Assembly (NCBI GenBank): GCA_947474595.1
Contig: CANJIV010000005.1
Span: forward strand, 62,001-126,000
Length of the DNA stretch: 64,000 bases
Source of the DNA: Solirubrobacterales bacterium
GTDB lineage: Bacteria; Actinomycetota; Thermoleophilia; Solirubrobacterales; Solirubrobacteraceae
Direction of reading: 5' to 3'
The position numbers were made by a program, and so were the translations under genes. Below are positions 24,685-33,616 of the stretch, piece after piece (position 1 is the stretch's first letter; each line of letters opens with the position of its first letter). The notes below the pieces were generated by a model. It saw nothing but the letters and a program-made list of their open reading frames with translations, was not told where the DNA came from and ran no database searches.

Positions 24685-27024
24685 ATGACTACCTCCAGCG
24701 TCACAGGGGCTTGGGTCGACGCTGATGGTGCGGGCTCCCACTTACTCTTCGGCTTCCCGTATGACGCCGTCATCGTTGACGCCGTGCGCACACTGCCTGG
24801 CAGGTGCTGGATCGCTGAAGAGAGGCTATGGGCGGTACCCGGACTGCCTGGTTCGGTAACCCTGATCCGCGACCTGCTCGGGAGCTGGCCCGAGATTAGA
24901 GTCCAGCCCGGGGCTGAGGCGCTACTCTGTGAACTGGCGCGGCTTCCCGAAGGCTCGCGAGCCGTTTTACACGGGATCGACGATGACGACGACCCGTGCT
25001 TCGTATTGGCCTCGCCGTATGACGAAGAGATCGTAGAGGCGGTTCGCCGGGTCCCCGGGCGCTCCTATGACCGAGCACTGCGGCGATGGTGGATTCGACC
25101 ACGCCCATCAACAGCTAAAGCACTTCAAGCGCTGGCTGTCGATGCAGATGTCGCATTCGCCCCAAGCGCTATCGCCCTGCTAGAGAATCTCCTCCCCGGC
25201 CGCCTACGATCGGTAGACGACATCGGCCCTAGAGGTCCAAACCCCGATGCCCACAGTGACTGCCAGATCACAGTCGTCAACGATCGCCTCGACCGCCCTT
25301 GGCTTTCAATCTGTCCTGTCTGCCACAGCCTCACAGCCACCGCGTTGGCAGCTCGAATTGGGGAGGGCCTGACAGACCTCGCTCAAGGGCGCGTCGGCGT
25401 TCCCCTTGACGCCGACTACGCCCCAGAGATCGAGGCGACGCTAAACGAGGTCCCAGGAGCAGAGGTCGAGCAAGGTCTCGCTGGTCAAATCGCAACTCTG
25501 GCCGCCGAAGGCCGCCATCTCGCTGAACTCGAATCGCTATCGCGTGCTCAGGAGTCAGAGTTTTTTGTAGCTGGCCTAGGCGGGACTCTCTATCCCTTTC
25601 AACGGGCAGCGGTGGCTTATGCCCTGCGAACTAAACGGACATTTCTCGCCGATGAGCAGGGCCTAGGTAAGACCGTTCAGGCCTTGGCAGCGATCCACGC
25701 TGCAGATGCCTTTCCCGCGCTGATTGTCTGCCCAGCTTCGCTGCGCCTCAACTGGCAGCGCGAGATCGCACAGTGGCTGCCAACACGATCGGTGGAAATC
25801 TTGGGGGCCACGAGTGCTCCCAGCGGGCGGGCTGAGATATCAGTTATTAACTACGACTCGCTCCACAAACACGTAGCCCCGCTTAAGGCCGCTGGCCTGA
25901 AGGCCTTAATTCTTGACGAGTCTCACTACTGCAAGAGCGCCAAAGCCCGGCGAACTAAGGCCGCGCGCGCAATAGCTAAAACACTTGACCCAGATGCCCT
26001 GCTCCTAGCTCTGACGGGAACCCCGGTCCTCAACCGCCCAGGTGAACTAATGGCCCAACTGACCTTGTTGGGACGCCTAGAACAGGCTGGCGGTTATAAG
26101 CGATTTCGCTATGTGTACTCAAAAGGGCAAGAACTTGACGTGCTTCACCGCCGATTACGCCAGGTCTGCTTCGTGCGCCGGCGCAAGTCTGAAGTTCTAA
26201 CTCAACTCCCGCCAAAGCAGCGATCAGTTGTGGCCATTGAGATCGACAATCGCGCCGACTACCGCCGGGCCGAGGATGATGTGGTGCAGTGGCTGCGCGA
26301 GCGCGCCGAGCACGAGTCAGAGTTCTTGGCATCGGTCGCAGGTCTTAGCCCAGAGGCCAAATCCGAGGCGATTAAGGAGCGGGGCGAAGATGCCGCCCAG
26401 CGAGCGGCTCGTGCCGAACCCTTAGTGCGCCTGACCAAACTCAAGCTGCTCGCCGCAATCGGGAAGCTGGGTGCGGTGGTCGAGTGGATAAGCGGCTTTG
26501 AAGAGAGCGAAGAGAAGCTCGTCGTCTTTGCTCACCACCGCGAAGTGATAGCTGGCCTCCTCGCTGCATTCCCAAATGCCGCTCGCCTTGTCGGACAGGA
26601 CTCCTCAGCTGAGCGCCAGGCCGCTATAGATCGCTTCCAATCTGACCCCGACTGCCGCCTAATGATCTCTTCAACACAGGTTGGCGGAGTCGGAATCACC
26701 CTAACTGCAGCCTCGAATGTCGCCTTCGTCGAACTAGGTTGGAATCCGGCGGCCCACGATCAAGCCGAGGACCGCCTTCACCGGATCGGCCAAGACAAGC
26801 AGGTCACTGCGTGGTATCTCTTAGCCGCTGACACTGTGGATGAAAAGATCGCTGCGCTGATCGAAGATAAACGGGTCCTGATCGCTGCCGCTTCGGATGG
26901 AGAGCTACCCGAGCATGCGTCGGTGCTTGGAGACCTAGTCACGTGGTTGGTAGGCGATGACCTCGAGTTGGAGGCGCCGCAACAGCCCAGCCGTAGCCTC
27001 GCCGCCGTGCCGCCTCTGCGATAA
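24685..27024 (+). CDS. SNF2-family DNA translocase with N-terminal HARP-like repeats (SMARCAL1-like)
   Basis: 779 aa. Two related ~55-residue units (about 19-75 and 105-160) share the pattern Y-x(2)-x-IV-x-AVR-x-x-PGR followed by an aromatic-rich W-containing segment; they resemble the HARP repeats of eukaryotic SMARCAL1. CPVC (210-213) may bind zinc. Helicase motifs are LYPFQRAAVAYAL, Walker A DEQGLGKT (323-330), DESH (411-414), ALTGTPVLNRPGEL, STQVGGVGITLTAAS and DRLHRIGQ. The annealing-helicase family re-pairs ssDNA and remodels forks; such a role is inferred. It is not next to nucleases or defence genes. The 3' end overlaps the convergent membrane-protein gene by 86 nt. Confidence 0.9.
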   Translation: MTTSSVTGAWVDADGAGSHLLFGFPYDAVIVDAVRTLPGRCWIAEERLWAVPGLPGSVTLIRDLLGSWPEIRVQPGAEALLCELARLPEGSRAVLHGIDDDDDPCFVLASPYDEEIVEAVRRVPGRSYDRALRRWWIRPRPSTAKALQALAVDADVAFAPSAIALLENLLPGRLRSVDDIGPRGPNPDAHSDCQITVVNDRLDRPWLSICPVCHSLTATALAARIGEGLTDLAQGRVGVPLDADYAPEIEATLNEVPGAEVEQGLAGQIATLAAEGRHLAELESLSRAQESEFFVAGLGGTLYPFQRAAVAYALRTKRTFLADEQGLGKTVQALAAIHAADAFPALIVCPASLRLNWQREIAQWLPTRSVEILGATSAPSGRAEISVINYDSLHKHVAPLKAAGLKALILDESHYCKSAKARRTKAARAIAKTLDPDALLLALTGTPVLNRPGELMAQLTLLGRLEQAGGYKRFRYVYSKGQELDVLHRRLRQVCFVRRRKSEVLTQLPPKQRSVVAIEIDNRADYRRAEDDVVQWLRERAEHESEFLASVAGLSPEAKSEAIKERGEDAAQRAARAEPLVRLTKLKLLAAIGKLGAVVEWISGFEESEEKLVVFAHHREVIAGLLAAFPNAARLVGQDSSAERQAAIDRFQSDPDCRLMISSTQVGGVGITLTAASNVAFVELGWNPAAHDQAEDRLHRIGQDKQVTAWYLLAADTVDEKIAALIEDKRVLIAAASDGELPEHASVLGDLVTWLVGDDLELEAPQQPSRSLAAVPPLR

Positions 27025-27757
27025 GTAATGCAACGGCCACCGGCAGGGTGGCTGGGAGCGAGTCTGTAACGAGAAACAGTAGGTCGAAGATGGCGCTGAT
27101 GACGAAGACCAGCGCGGCCACAGGCGCTTGACGGCGACCTTCAACGGCAAGCATCGCACCCAAGACCCCCGCTACGAAGAGGTCTCCATAGCCAAAAGTC
27201 ATCGGCCCGAACTCCACGAACTGCAGCTTTGGCAGGCCGGCCGCCGGGATCGCTGCGTTAAGGGCGTTGTTGGGAGCGGCCAATCCATTGCTGAATACCA
27301 AGATGACATCGATTACTGCCATCGCCACGATCCCTACCTTGAGCCAGAAGATCGGTGCAACTCCGGCTAGCAGCCGCCCCAACGTGACGCAGCTCAGTGC
27401 CTCCAGCGCCAGAGTTGAGATCTGCCCACTCGCCGAAGCCTGCTCCGTCCAGGCGAGGGCTAAGAGTCCAATCGCCACAAGGCCGAAACCAAGCCTAGCG
27501 CCGCGTGCCGCCCAGCCGAGCGCAGCAGCGGCTAGCGGCGGAACCGCCAGCAGCGCCAGCCAGGTCAGCCCATCGGCGACGATCGGGAGCAGGGAGATGG
27601 CTACTACAACCACAGTCAGAGAGGCCGGCAGGACCAGCGCCCAAATGCCCGATCCCAGGCGCCTAACCCAAGCAGGCACGCCAGCGCCGGGGAGCATCAC
27701 GGTCAGCGCTTGGACAGCCAGAAGAACTCCGTCGTGAAAGATCATTGAGCCACTCAC
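26939..27757 (-). CDS. Nine-helix membrane protein with GxGD motif, presenilin/SPP-like intramembrane protease candidate
   Basis: 272 aa from GTG 27757 (internal ATG 27745 possible). Hydrophobicity gives about nine TM helices near residues 9-29, 36-62, 65-83, 88-105, 113-133, 136-158, 186-205, 211-230 and 233-250. An Asp lies in helix 6 (D150 in AVIDVILVF), GYGD is at the start of helix 7 (189-192) and PATLP (235-239) opens helix 9. That order and spacing match the YD, GxGD and PAL elements of presenilin and signal-peptide-peptidase proteases. The YD tyrosine is Ile here and PAL is PATL, so the assignment is inference. Downstream of tRNA-Arg, with a hairpin between. Confidence 0.75.
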   Translation of the reverse strand: MSGSMIFHDGVLLAVQALTVMLPGAGVPAWVRRLGSGIWALVLPASLTVVVVAISLLPIVADGLTWLALLAVPPLAAAALGWAARGARLGFGLVAIGLLALAWTEQASASGQISTLALEALSCVTLGRLLAGVAPIFWLKVGIVAMAVIDVILVFSNGLAAPNNALNAAIPAAGLPKLQFVEFGPMTFGYGDLFVAGVLGAMLAVEGRRQAPVAALVFVISAIFDLLFLVTDSLPATLPVAVALLIAEAARRRGYGWAVAAPPTRGHRLPTT

Positions 27758-27786
27758 GCAGCTAAGTGTGGCGATACACGGATTCT

Positions 27787-27806
27787 AAAGCGCCAGAGGG
27801 CGCTTT
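27787..27806 (-). terminator. Hairpin downstream of tRNA-Arg
   Basis: AAAGCGCC and GGCGCTTT pair perfectly around a 4-nt loop, about 30 nt past the tRNA 3' end on the minus strand. The T-tract is only the three Ts of the stem, so this is a weak terminator call. Confidence 0.45.
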
Positions 27807-27836
27807 CGATCTCGACAAAACTCAAATCCTAATAAG

Positions 27837-27909
27837 CGCGCCCGGCACGATTCGAACGTGCGACCTCTTGCTCCGGAGGCAAGCGCTCTATCCACTGAGC
27901 TACGGGCGC
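27837..27909 (-). tRNA. tRNA-Arg (CCG)
   Basis: A 73-nt cloverleaf on the minus strand: acceptor GCGCCCG pairs with CGGGCGC, the T arm is GCACG-TTCGAAT-CGTGC, the anticodon stem CTTGC/GCAAG frames loop CTCCGGA (anticodon CCG), and the discriminator is G. CCA is not encoded. Along with this tRNA, 27758-28088 contains no coding frame I can support. Confidence 0.95.
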
Positions 27910-28088
27910 GGGTGGCCGCGAGGGGTACTGAACCTGCCAGCTTAGCGGCCATAAGATCGTCTCGTCCGTGACAGGCGTCATCGGTCGACTGATCGCTTCG
28001 CTACACGCCGAAGTTGAGAGATCACCATGCGGCGTCTATCTGCACCAGATCGCGCTCTGGGCGGAGTCTGTTTAGGCTCGACGTGGAA

Positions 28089-29030
28089 ATGGAACTTTCG
28101 ATCTTCTTCGCTGGCACTGGTGGCTCGTCTCCGACGGCTCGTCGGGGGCTACCCGCGACAGTTGTTCGAGTTGGCGGGGAGTGGAATCTGATCGACTGCG
28201 GAGAGGGGACTCAGCGGCAGTTGATATCGACGATTGGACTTGGGGAGATTGAACGCATCTTCATCACCCACCTCCACCTCGACCACTGGCTGGGGCTGCC
28301 GGGAATGCTTAAGTCCTTTGACCTGCGAGGCCGCGAGCGCCCACTGACTGTTCACGGACCGCCGGGCGCCCGGCGTACATTTGAGGCCGCATTGGATTCT
28401 CTAGTGGGGCGCACTGGCTACCACCTTTCCTACGAAGAGATCGGACCACACGAGGAAGTGCGTGGCACGGGATACAGCGTCGAGGCGTTCGCCGTAGATC
28501 ACCGCGGTGTCGCTGCCCAGGGCTATGCGATAGTCGAAGACGTTCGACCTGGTGCTTTTCACCCCGAACGCGCAGCCGCTCTTGGGGTTAGCCCTGGCCC
28601 AGATTTCGGTCGTCTCCAACGCGGAGAGACCGTTGACGGCGTCTCCCCAGATCAGGTCGTAGACCCACAACGTCCGGGGCGCCGGATTGTGTTCTCAGGG
28701 GACACGCGACCGTGCGACGGGACTCTTGCTGCCGCCTATGAAGCTGACGTCCTCATCCACGAAGCGACCTTTCTCGATGTCGATCGAGCTCGGGCCCAAG
28801 AGACCGGACACAGCACAGCCCACGAAGCTGGCGAGCTCGCTAGCGAGGCTCGTGTCGGCCTGCTCGCACTAACCCACTGCTCGACTCGCTATCGGGTAAG
28901 CGAGCTGCGCGACGAGGCCCGAGAAGTCTTTGGCCAGACCGAGATCCCGCGCGACTTCGACACGATCGAGGTGCCTTTCCCAGAGCGCGGCCAACCCGAG
29001 CTGCGACGCTGGGCACCGGTGCAGGAGTGA
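28089..29030 (+). CDS. rnz: Ribonuclease Z (tRNA 3' endonuclease)
   Basis: About 313 aa. MELSIFFAGTGGSSPTARRG and WNLIDCGEGTQRQL are the typical RNase Z N-terminus, and THLHLDHWLGLPG is the metal site (HxHxDH); later ligands sit in VFSGDTRPC and LALTHCS. The enzyme cuts off tRNA 3' trailers, which fits CCA-less tRNA genes such as the two in this window. ATG 28089 is chosen by homology; GTG 28083 is an alternative. TAGGCT lies 10 nt before the ATG. The product has family length. Confidence 0.93.
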   Translation: MELSIFFAGTGGSSPTARRGLPATVVRVGGEWNLIDCGEGTQRQLISTIGLGEIERIFITHLHLDHWLGLPGMLKSFDLRGRERPLTVHGPPGARRTFEAALDSLVGRTGYHLSYEEIGPHEEVRGTGYSVEAFAVDHRGVAAQGYAIVEDVRPGAFHPERAAALGVSPGPDFGRLQRGETVDGVSPDQVVDPQRPGRRIVFSGDTRPCDGTLAAAYEADVLIHEATFLDVDRARAQETGHSTAHEAGELASEARVGLLALTHCSTRYRVSELRDEAREVFGQTEIPRDFDTIEVPFPERGQPELRRWAPVQE

Positions 29031-29070
29031 CGGTCGTCGACACCTCTTGCTAACCTTGCTTGCGGCGGTC

Positions 29071-29101
29071 CCTTTAACCCGGTCCAGAGAGGCTAGGAAG
29101 G
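29071..29101 (+). promoter_or_regulatory. PyrR-binding RNA hairpin over the pyrR ribosome-binding site
   Basis: CCTT (29071-29074) pairs with AAGG (29098-29101); inside, CCGGTC (29079-29084) pairs with GGCT-A-GG (29091-29097, one bulge) around hexaloop CAGAGA. This matches the known PyrR binding-loop core GTCCAGAGAGGCT. The right arm contains AGGAAGG, the Shine-Dalgarno for ATG 29106, so PyrR-UMP bound here should block translation of the operon. A -10-like TAACCT lies at 29051-29056. Confidence 0.82.
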
Positions 29102-29105
29102 CACC

Positions 29106-29657
29106 ATGGAAGCAGACACGGTCGTCCTCGACCGAGATGATATTCGGCGCACGCTAGTTCGCATCGCCCACGAAATTGTTGAGAACAACCCGGAGCAGAC
29201 GCTCGCGATTGTCGGCATCCACACGCGCGGAGCACTCTTGGCTACCAGGATCCATGCCTTAGTTAGCGGCCTGCTTGACTCGCGCCCGATACCGCTGGGC
29301 GATATCGACATAGCTTTTTACCGCGACGACCTTGGCTCGCGCCCATCGTCGCCCGTCGTAAATGAGTCCCACCTTGACTTCGCACTCGAGGGCCTGACCG
29401 TTGTAGTCGTCGACGATGTCCTCTTCACCGGCAGGACCGTCCGCGCGGCGACCGAGGCCCTCTTTGACTACGGGCGCCCAGATCGAGTTCAACTTGCGGT
29501 CCTCGCCGACCGCGGCCACCGCGAGCTGCCGATCCGCCCCGACTACGTTGGCAAGAATCTGCCAACCGCGCTCTCCGAGAGGGTAAATGTTCGCCTTGAG
29601 GAGATCGACGGGACCGATGAAGTAACCATTGAGACACCGAAGGAGGCGTCGTTATGA
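29106..29657 (+). CDS. pyrR: Bifunctional pyr operon regulator / uracil phosphoribosyltransferase PyrR
   Basis: 183 aa type I phosphoribosyltransferase fold. The PRPP-binding loop is [21 protein letters not shown], and [17 protein letters not shown] and [17 protein letters not shown] are standard PyrR segments. In the presence of UMP it binds the pyr leader RNA; it also has weak uracil phosphoribosyltransferase activity. The consensus RNA hairpin lies directly before its start codon. Its TGA overlaps the pyrB ATG (29654-29657). Confidence 0.97.
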   Translation: MEADTVVLDRDDIRRTLVRIAHEIVENNPEQTLAIVGIHTRGALLATRIHALVSGLLDSRPIPLGDIDIAFYRDDLGSRPSSPVVNESHLDFALEGLTVVVVDDVLFTGRTVRAATEALFDYGRPDRVQLAVLADRGHRELPIRPDYVGKNLPTALSERVNVRLEEIDGTDEVTIETPKEASL

Positions 29658-30613
29658 GCAATCTTTTGTCGATCGCTGATCTCTCTCGAAAAGAGATAGA
29701 GCGCTTCCTTGACCGCGCCGAATCGTTCGCCGAAGTCTCTGGTCGTGAGATCAAGAAGGTGCCGACCCTGCGCGGGCGGCGAGTGCTTAATCTCTTCTAC
29801 GAAGCCTCAACGCGCACGCGATCCTCCTTTGAGTTAGCGGCGAAAACGCTCTCTGCAGAGGTGATTAACTTTGCGGCATCAGGCTCCTCTGTTGAAAAGG
29901 GAGAGTCGCTAAAAGACACCGTCCAGACGATGTCGGCCTACGATCCAGCCGCAATAGTGATCCGTCATCCTCACGCTGGCGCGGCTGCACTCGTCGCTGG
30001 CTGGACCTCGGCGGCCGTGATCAACGCCGGCGACGGTAAGCGCGAGCACCCCACCCAAGCACTGCTGGATGTCTACACCCTGCGCCGTCGTCTCGGGGCC
30101 CTAGATGGAGCCAAGATCTGGATCGTGGGCGATGTCATGCACTCCCGGGTTGCAAGGTCCAACATCATCGCCTTTCAGGCAATGGGCGCAGAGGTCACCG
30201 TCTGCGGACCACCCACGTTGATCCCTCGGGGCGTAGAGGCGCTCGGGTGCTCGGTTGCCTACAGCCTCGACGGCGTCAGTGATGCCGACGTCATCTACTC
30301 CCTGCGGATGCAGAACGAGCGGATGACTGAGTCCTACATACCGTCCTTGCGGGAGTATGCTCGCTGCTTCCAAATCGATGGCCGCAGGCTCACGCCGCGC
30401 CAAATCTTGATGCACCCTGGGCCGGTCAATAGGGGGGTAGAGCTCTCCGCAGAGGTGATTGACTCTCCACAAGCGGTAATCACCGAACAGGTCAAAGCAG
30501 GCGTAGTAGTGAGGATGGCAGTGCTCTATGAGTTGCTGGCCGGCAGCGGTCCTAGCGCGATCACTCCCGACCCATCCCAACCATCAGTAGCCAGCGAGCG
30601 TCAACCAGCATGA
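29654..30613 (+). CDS. pyrB: Aspartate carbamoyltransferase catalytic subunit PyrB
   Basis: 319 aa. Carbamoyl phosphate and aspartate are joined to N-carbamoyl aspartate, the first committed step of UMP synthesis. The carbamoyl-phosphate loop [17 protein letters not shown] and the aspartate-loop regions [12 protein letters not shown] and [13 protein letters not shown] are intact. No regulatory pyrI follows, as usual in Gram-positives. It overlaps pyrR and pyrC by 4 nt each. Confidence 0.98.
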   Translation: MSNLLSIADLSRKEIERFLDRAESFAEVSGREIKKVPTLRGRRVLNLFYEASTRTRSSFELAAKTLSAEVINFAASGSSVEKGESLKDTVQTMSAYDPAAIVIRHPHAGAAALVAGWTSAAVINAGDGKREHPTQALLDVYTLRRRLGALDGAKIWIVGDVMHSRVARSNIIAFQAMGAEVTVCGPPTLIPRGVEALGCSVAYSLDGVSDADVIYSLRMQNERMTESYIPSLREYARCFQIDGRRLTPRQILMHPGPVNRGVELSAEVIDSPQAVITEQVKAGVVVRMAVLYELLAGSGPSAITPDPSQPSVASERQPA

Positions 30614-31950
30614 GCCGGCTCGTTTGGCGACAGGGTCCTCAGCCGGATGTCTTGGTGCGCGCAGCGCATCTGCTTGACCCTCGGAGGGGTCTGGATGCCA
30701 AGCTTGACCTCTTAATTCGCGAGGGCGAGATTGCAGCGATGGGGGAGAGTGGCACCCTTGAAGCACCCCACGGAGCAGAGGTTATCGATGGCGATGGGCG
30801 CCACCTTTTCCCCGCTTTCTTTGACCCCCACGTCCACCTGCGCACACCTGGGTTTGAACACAAAGAAGACCTTCAGACGGGCACTCGCTCAGCTGCGGCA
30901 GGGGGGTTCGCTGCGATCGTCGCAATGCCGAATACGCAGCCAACAGTTGACAGCGCCCCGATCTTGCGGTCCCTGCGCGATGACGCCCGTGCGACGGCCT
31001 CGGTTCCGGTCGGCTTCCTCGCAGCGATCAGCCGCAACCTTAAAGGCCAAGAGCTCACCGAGATGGCCGAGTTACGCGACGAAGGCGCCTTGGGCTTCAC
31101 CGACGACGGGATGCCGGTCGCTGACGCCGGACTACTGCGGCGTGCATTTCAGTACCAACGGATGTGTGGCGGAGTCCTCGCCCTCCATGAGGAGGACTTG
31201 GCGCTCTCGGCCGGTGGATCGATGAACGAAGGTGAGGTCTCTACCCGCTTGGGGTTAGGTGGAATTCCATCGATAGCTGAATCAACTTTCATCGAACGCG
31301 ATGCATCGATCGCTCGCTACGAGGGAGGTCGCATGCACGTTCAGCACGTGACCTGTGCCGAAGCAGTCGAGGCCGTAGCGACCGCCAAATCTCGCGGCAC
31401 CCAAATTACCGCCGAAGCATCGCCACACCACCTGCTTCTCAACGAGGACGCGATCGCCTCCTCACTCGATACAAGGCTCAAGATGAATCCGCCACTACGC
31501 ACAGAGGCCGATCGCCTTGCAGTCGTTGAAGCTCTTCGTACTGGCGTCTTAGATTGCATCGGGACCGATCACGCGCCTCATTCAAGGGAAGAGAAAGAGG
31601 TTCCCTTCGAAGAGGCGATGATGGGTACTACGGGCCTAGAGACCGCATTTGCCGCGGTGTATACAGATTTAGTCATCCCCGGTTCGCTTGAACTCGATCT
31701 ACTGATCGAGCGCCTGACGGCTGGAGCGTCCGTCTTTGACCTTCCGATCTCGAAAATCGCCCAAGGAGAGCGCGCCAACCTATGCCTAATCGACCTTGGC
31801 GCTCGGTGGACAGTTGGAGAGGCCGGGTATGAGAGCCGCTCTGATAACTGCTGCTTCGCAGGCCGCACCCTCAATGGCAAGGTTCTCCTGACGATCGCAG
31901 ACGGCTCGATCGCCTATCGCGAGCGCTCGCTAGCGCTCTCTGCAGCATGA
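30610..31950 (+). CDS. pyrC: Dihydroorotase PyrC (class I)
   Basis: 446 aa amidohydrolase cyclising carbamoyl aspartate to dihydroorotate. DPHVHLRTPGFEHKED gives the HxH metal ligands and substrate Arg, VQHVTCAEAVE and EASPHHLLL supply further His ligands, and GTDHAPH carries the catalytic Asp. The length and TIM-barrel layout are those of the bacterial class I enzyme. It is joined to its neighbours by ATGA overlaps on both sides. Confidence 0.97.
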   Translation: MSRLVWRQGPQPDVLVRAAHLLDPRRGLDAKLDLLIREGEIAAMGESGTLEAPHGAEVIDGDGRHLFPAFFDPHVHLRTPGFEHKEDLQTGTRSAAAGGFAAIVAMPNTQPTVDSAPILRSLRDDARATASVPVGFLAAISRNLKGQELTEMAELRDEGALGFTDDGMPVADAGLLRRAFQYQRMCGGVLALHEEDLALSAGGSMNEGEVSTRLGLGGIPSIAESTFIERDASIARYEGGRMHVQHVTCAEAVEAVATAKSRGTQITAEASPHHLLLNEDAIASSLDTRLKMNPPLRTEADRLAVVEALRTGVLDCIGTDHAPHSREEKEVPFEEAMMGTTGLETAFAAVYTDLVIPGSLELDLLIERLTAGASVFDLPISKIAQGERANLCLIDLGARWTVGEAGYESRSDNCCFAGRTLNGKVLLTIADGSIAYRERSLALSAA

Positions 31951-32483
31951 ATCCAATCCTGAATCGCCAACGAACGACCCTTGTTGTCGTTGACGTCCAG
32001 GAGGCTTTCCGCAACGTCATCGATGGGTTCGCGGCCACCGTCGATCGGTGCGCGGTACTCGTCCAGGGAGCGCGCATCCTCGATCTACCGATTTTGGTTA
32101 CCGAACAGTATCCCCAGGGTCTTGGCGCGACCGTCGATGAGATCTCGATCCACCTAGAGGCCATCCCGCGACTAGAGAAGACAGCCTTCTCCGCTGTTGG
32201 CGCCCCAGGTTTTGATCTGGCAGGCCGCGATCAAGTGCTGATCTGCGGCATCGAGACACACATCTGTGTGAGTCAAACGGTCCATGAGCTTCTTAGCAAT
32301 GATGTTGAAGTCCATGTCGCCAGCGACGCCGTGGCCTCGCGTACCCCAGCCGATCGCCAAGTCGGCCTTGACAGAATGCGTCGCTCTGGTGCTGTTTTGT
32401 CGAGCAGTGAGATGGCCTTATTTGAGTTACTCGAGCGGGCTGGAACAGACGAATTCAAAGCGATCCAAAGGCTTGTCATATGA
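31947..32483 (+). CDS. Isochorismatase-like cysteine hydrolase inside the pyr operon
   Basis: 178 aa. The catalytic triad of this superfamily is visible: D16 in VVVDVQE, K78 in RLEKTAFSA and C107 in GIETHICVSQTV. VTEQYPQGLGATV is typical of the ISOC1/ISOC2-like branch. Members hydrolyse amides or isochorismate; the substrate here is unknown. It overlaps pyrC and carA by 4 nt each, so it is made with the UMP pathway. A role removing a carbamoyl, ureido or amide side-product would suit the setting, but this is inference only. Confidence 0.88.
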   Translation: MNPILNRQRTTLVVVDVQEAFRNVIDGFAATVDRCAVLVQGARILDLPILVTEQYPQGLGATVDEISIHLEAIPRLEKTAFSAVGAPGFDLAGRDQVLICGIETHICVSQTVHELLSNDVEVHVASDAVASRTPADRQVGLDRMRRSGAVLSSSEMALFELLERAGTDEFKAIQRLVI

Positions 32484-33616
32484 CCGCCTATGTCCTGCTT
32501 GAAGACGGCAGCCGATTCGATGGCCAAGCCTGTGGCGCCAACACAAATGCGGTTGGTGAGATCGTCTTTACGACCTCGATGTCGGGCTACCAGGAGGCTG
32601 TGACCGATCCATCTTTCGCCGGCCAGATAATCACCTTCACCTATCCCCATGTTGGCAACTACGGGGTCAGCGCCGCGGCGATGGAGTCCGATTCGATCCA
32701 CGCGAGAGCGGTGATCATGCGAGAGGCCGTCAACCGTGAGGATGCGCCCACGGCGGAGCGGGGATGGTGTGACTGGCTAACCGACTGCGGGATCCCCGCG
32801 ATCAGCGCAGTCGATACCCGCGCCCTAGTGCGCCATATTCGCGACGCCGGGGCGATGCGGGGAGGGATCTTTGCCGGTGATCTGGCCGAGGACGAAGCAC
32901 AAGCGCTAATCGCAGCCGAGCCGCAGATGCGTGGTAGAGACCTCGCCCGCGAGGTAACGCCAGCCGAGGCCGTCGTGCTGGCGCCGCTACCGGGTGCTCC
33001 CGCTGGAGGACCACGCATCGTCGCGATCGATACCGGCATCAAGGCATCGATCGTGATGAATTTGCGCCAACGCGGAGCAACCGTAGAGCTACACCCCTGC
33101 ACTACATCTAGCCAAGATCTCATCGCCAGAAGCCCTGACGCCTTCTTCTTGGCAAATGGTCCTGGTGATCCCGCGGCCCTCGACTATGTTGTTTCAACGC
33201 TTCGCGAGCTCGTAGGAGTCAAGCCGGTGTTTGGTATCTGCCTTGGCCACCAGCTGCTCTGCCGCGCTATCGGGCTTGACACATACAAGCTGGCTTTCGG
33301 TCATCGCGGATCCAACCACCCGGTTAAAGACCTAACCACCGGTCGAATTGAGATCACCAGCCAAAACCACGGCTTTGCAGTTCTTGGCCCCAATGGGGAA
33401 CGCCAGATCGTCGGCGACGACCCGGTCCGCTGGGAGACCGACTTTGGTGGTGCCCAACTTACCCATCTGAACCTCTACGACAGAACGGTCGAAGGTCTCG
33501 CTCTGCTTGATGTCCCTGGAGCGACGGTTCAGTACCACCCCGAAGCCGGCCCAGGGCCACACGACTCGCTTTATCTTTTTGACCGATTCCTAGAGCAGAT
33601 AGCCAATGCCTCGTAG
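32480..33616 (+). CDS. carA: Carbamoyl-phosphate synthase small (glutaminase) subunit CarA
   Basis: 378 aa. The N-terminal CarA domain has the [17 protein letters not shown] block; the C-terminal class I glutaminase has nucleophile Cys in [10 protein letters not shown] and the His-Glu pair in [14 protein letters not shown]. It provides ammonia to CarB for carbamoyl phosphate. It overlaps the isochorismatase-like gene by 4 nt and carB by 11 nt. Confidence 0.98.
   Translation: MTAYVLLEDGSRFDGQACGANTNAVGEIVFTTSMSGYQEAVTDPSFAGQIITFTYPHVGNYGVSAAAMESDSIHARAVIMREAVNREDAPTAERGWCDWLTDCGIPAISAVDTRALVRHIRDAGAMRGGIFAGDLAEDEAQALIAAEPQMRGRDLAREVTPAEAVVLAPLPGAPAGGPRIVAIDTGIKASIVMNLRQRGATVELHPCTTSSQDLIARSPDAFFLANGPGDPAALDYVVSTLRELVGVKPVFGICLGHQLLCRAIGLDTYKLAFGHRGSNHPVKDLTTGRIEITSQNHGFAVLGPNGERQIVGDDPVRWETDFGGAQLTHLNLYDRTVEGLALLDVPGATVQYHPEAGPGPHDSLYLFDRFLEQIANAS

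Noticed and set aside
27837-27909. tRNA-Arg as attachment site of an integrated element
   Set aside because: No integrase, no repeated tRNA 3' fragment and only housekeeping genes around it.
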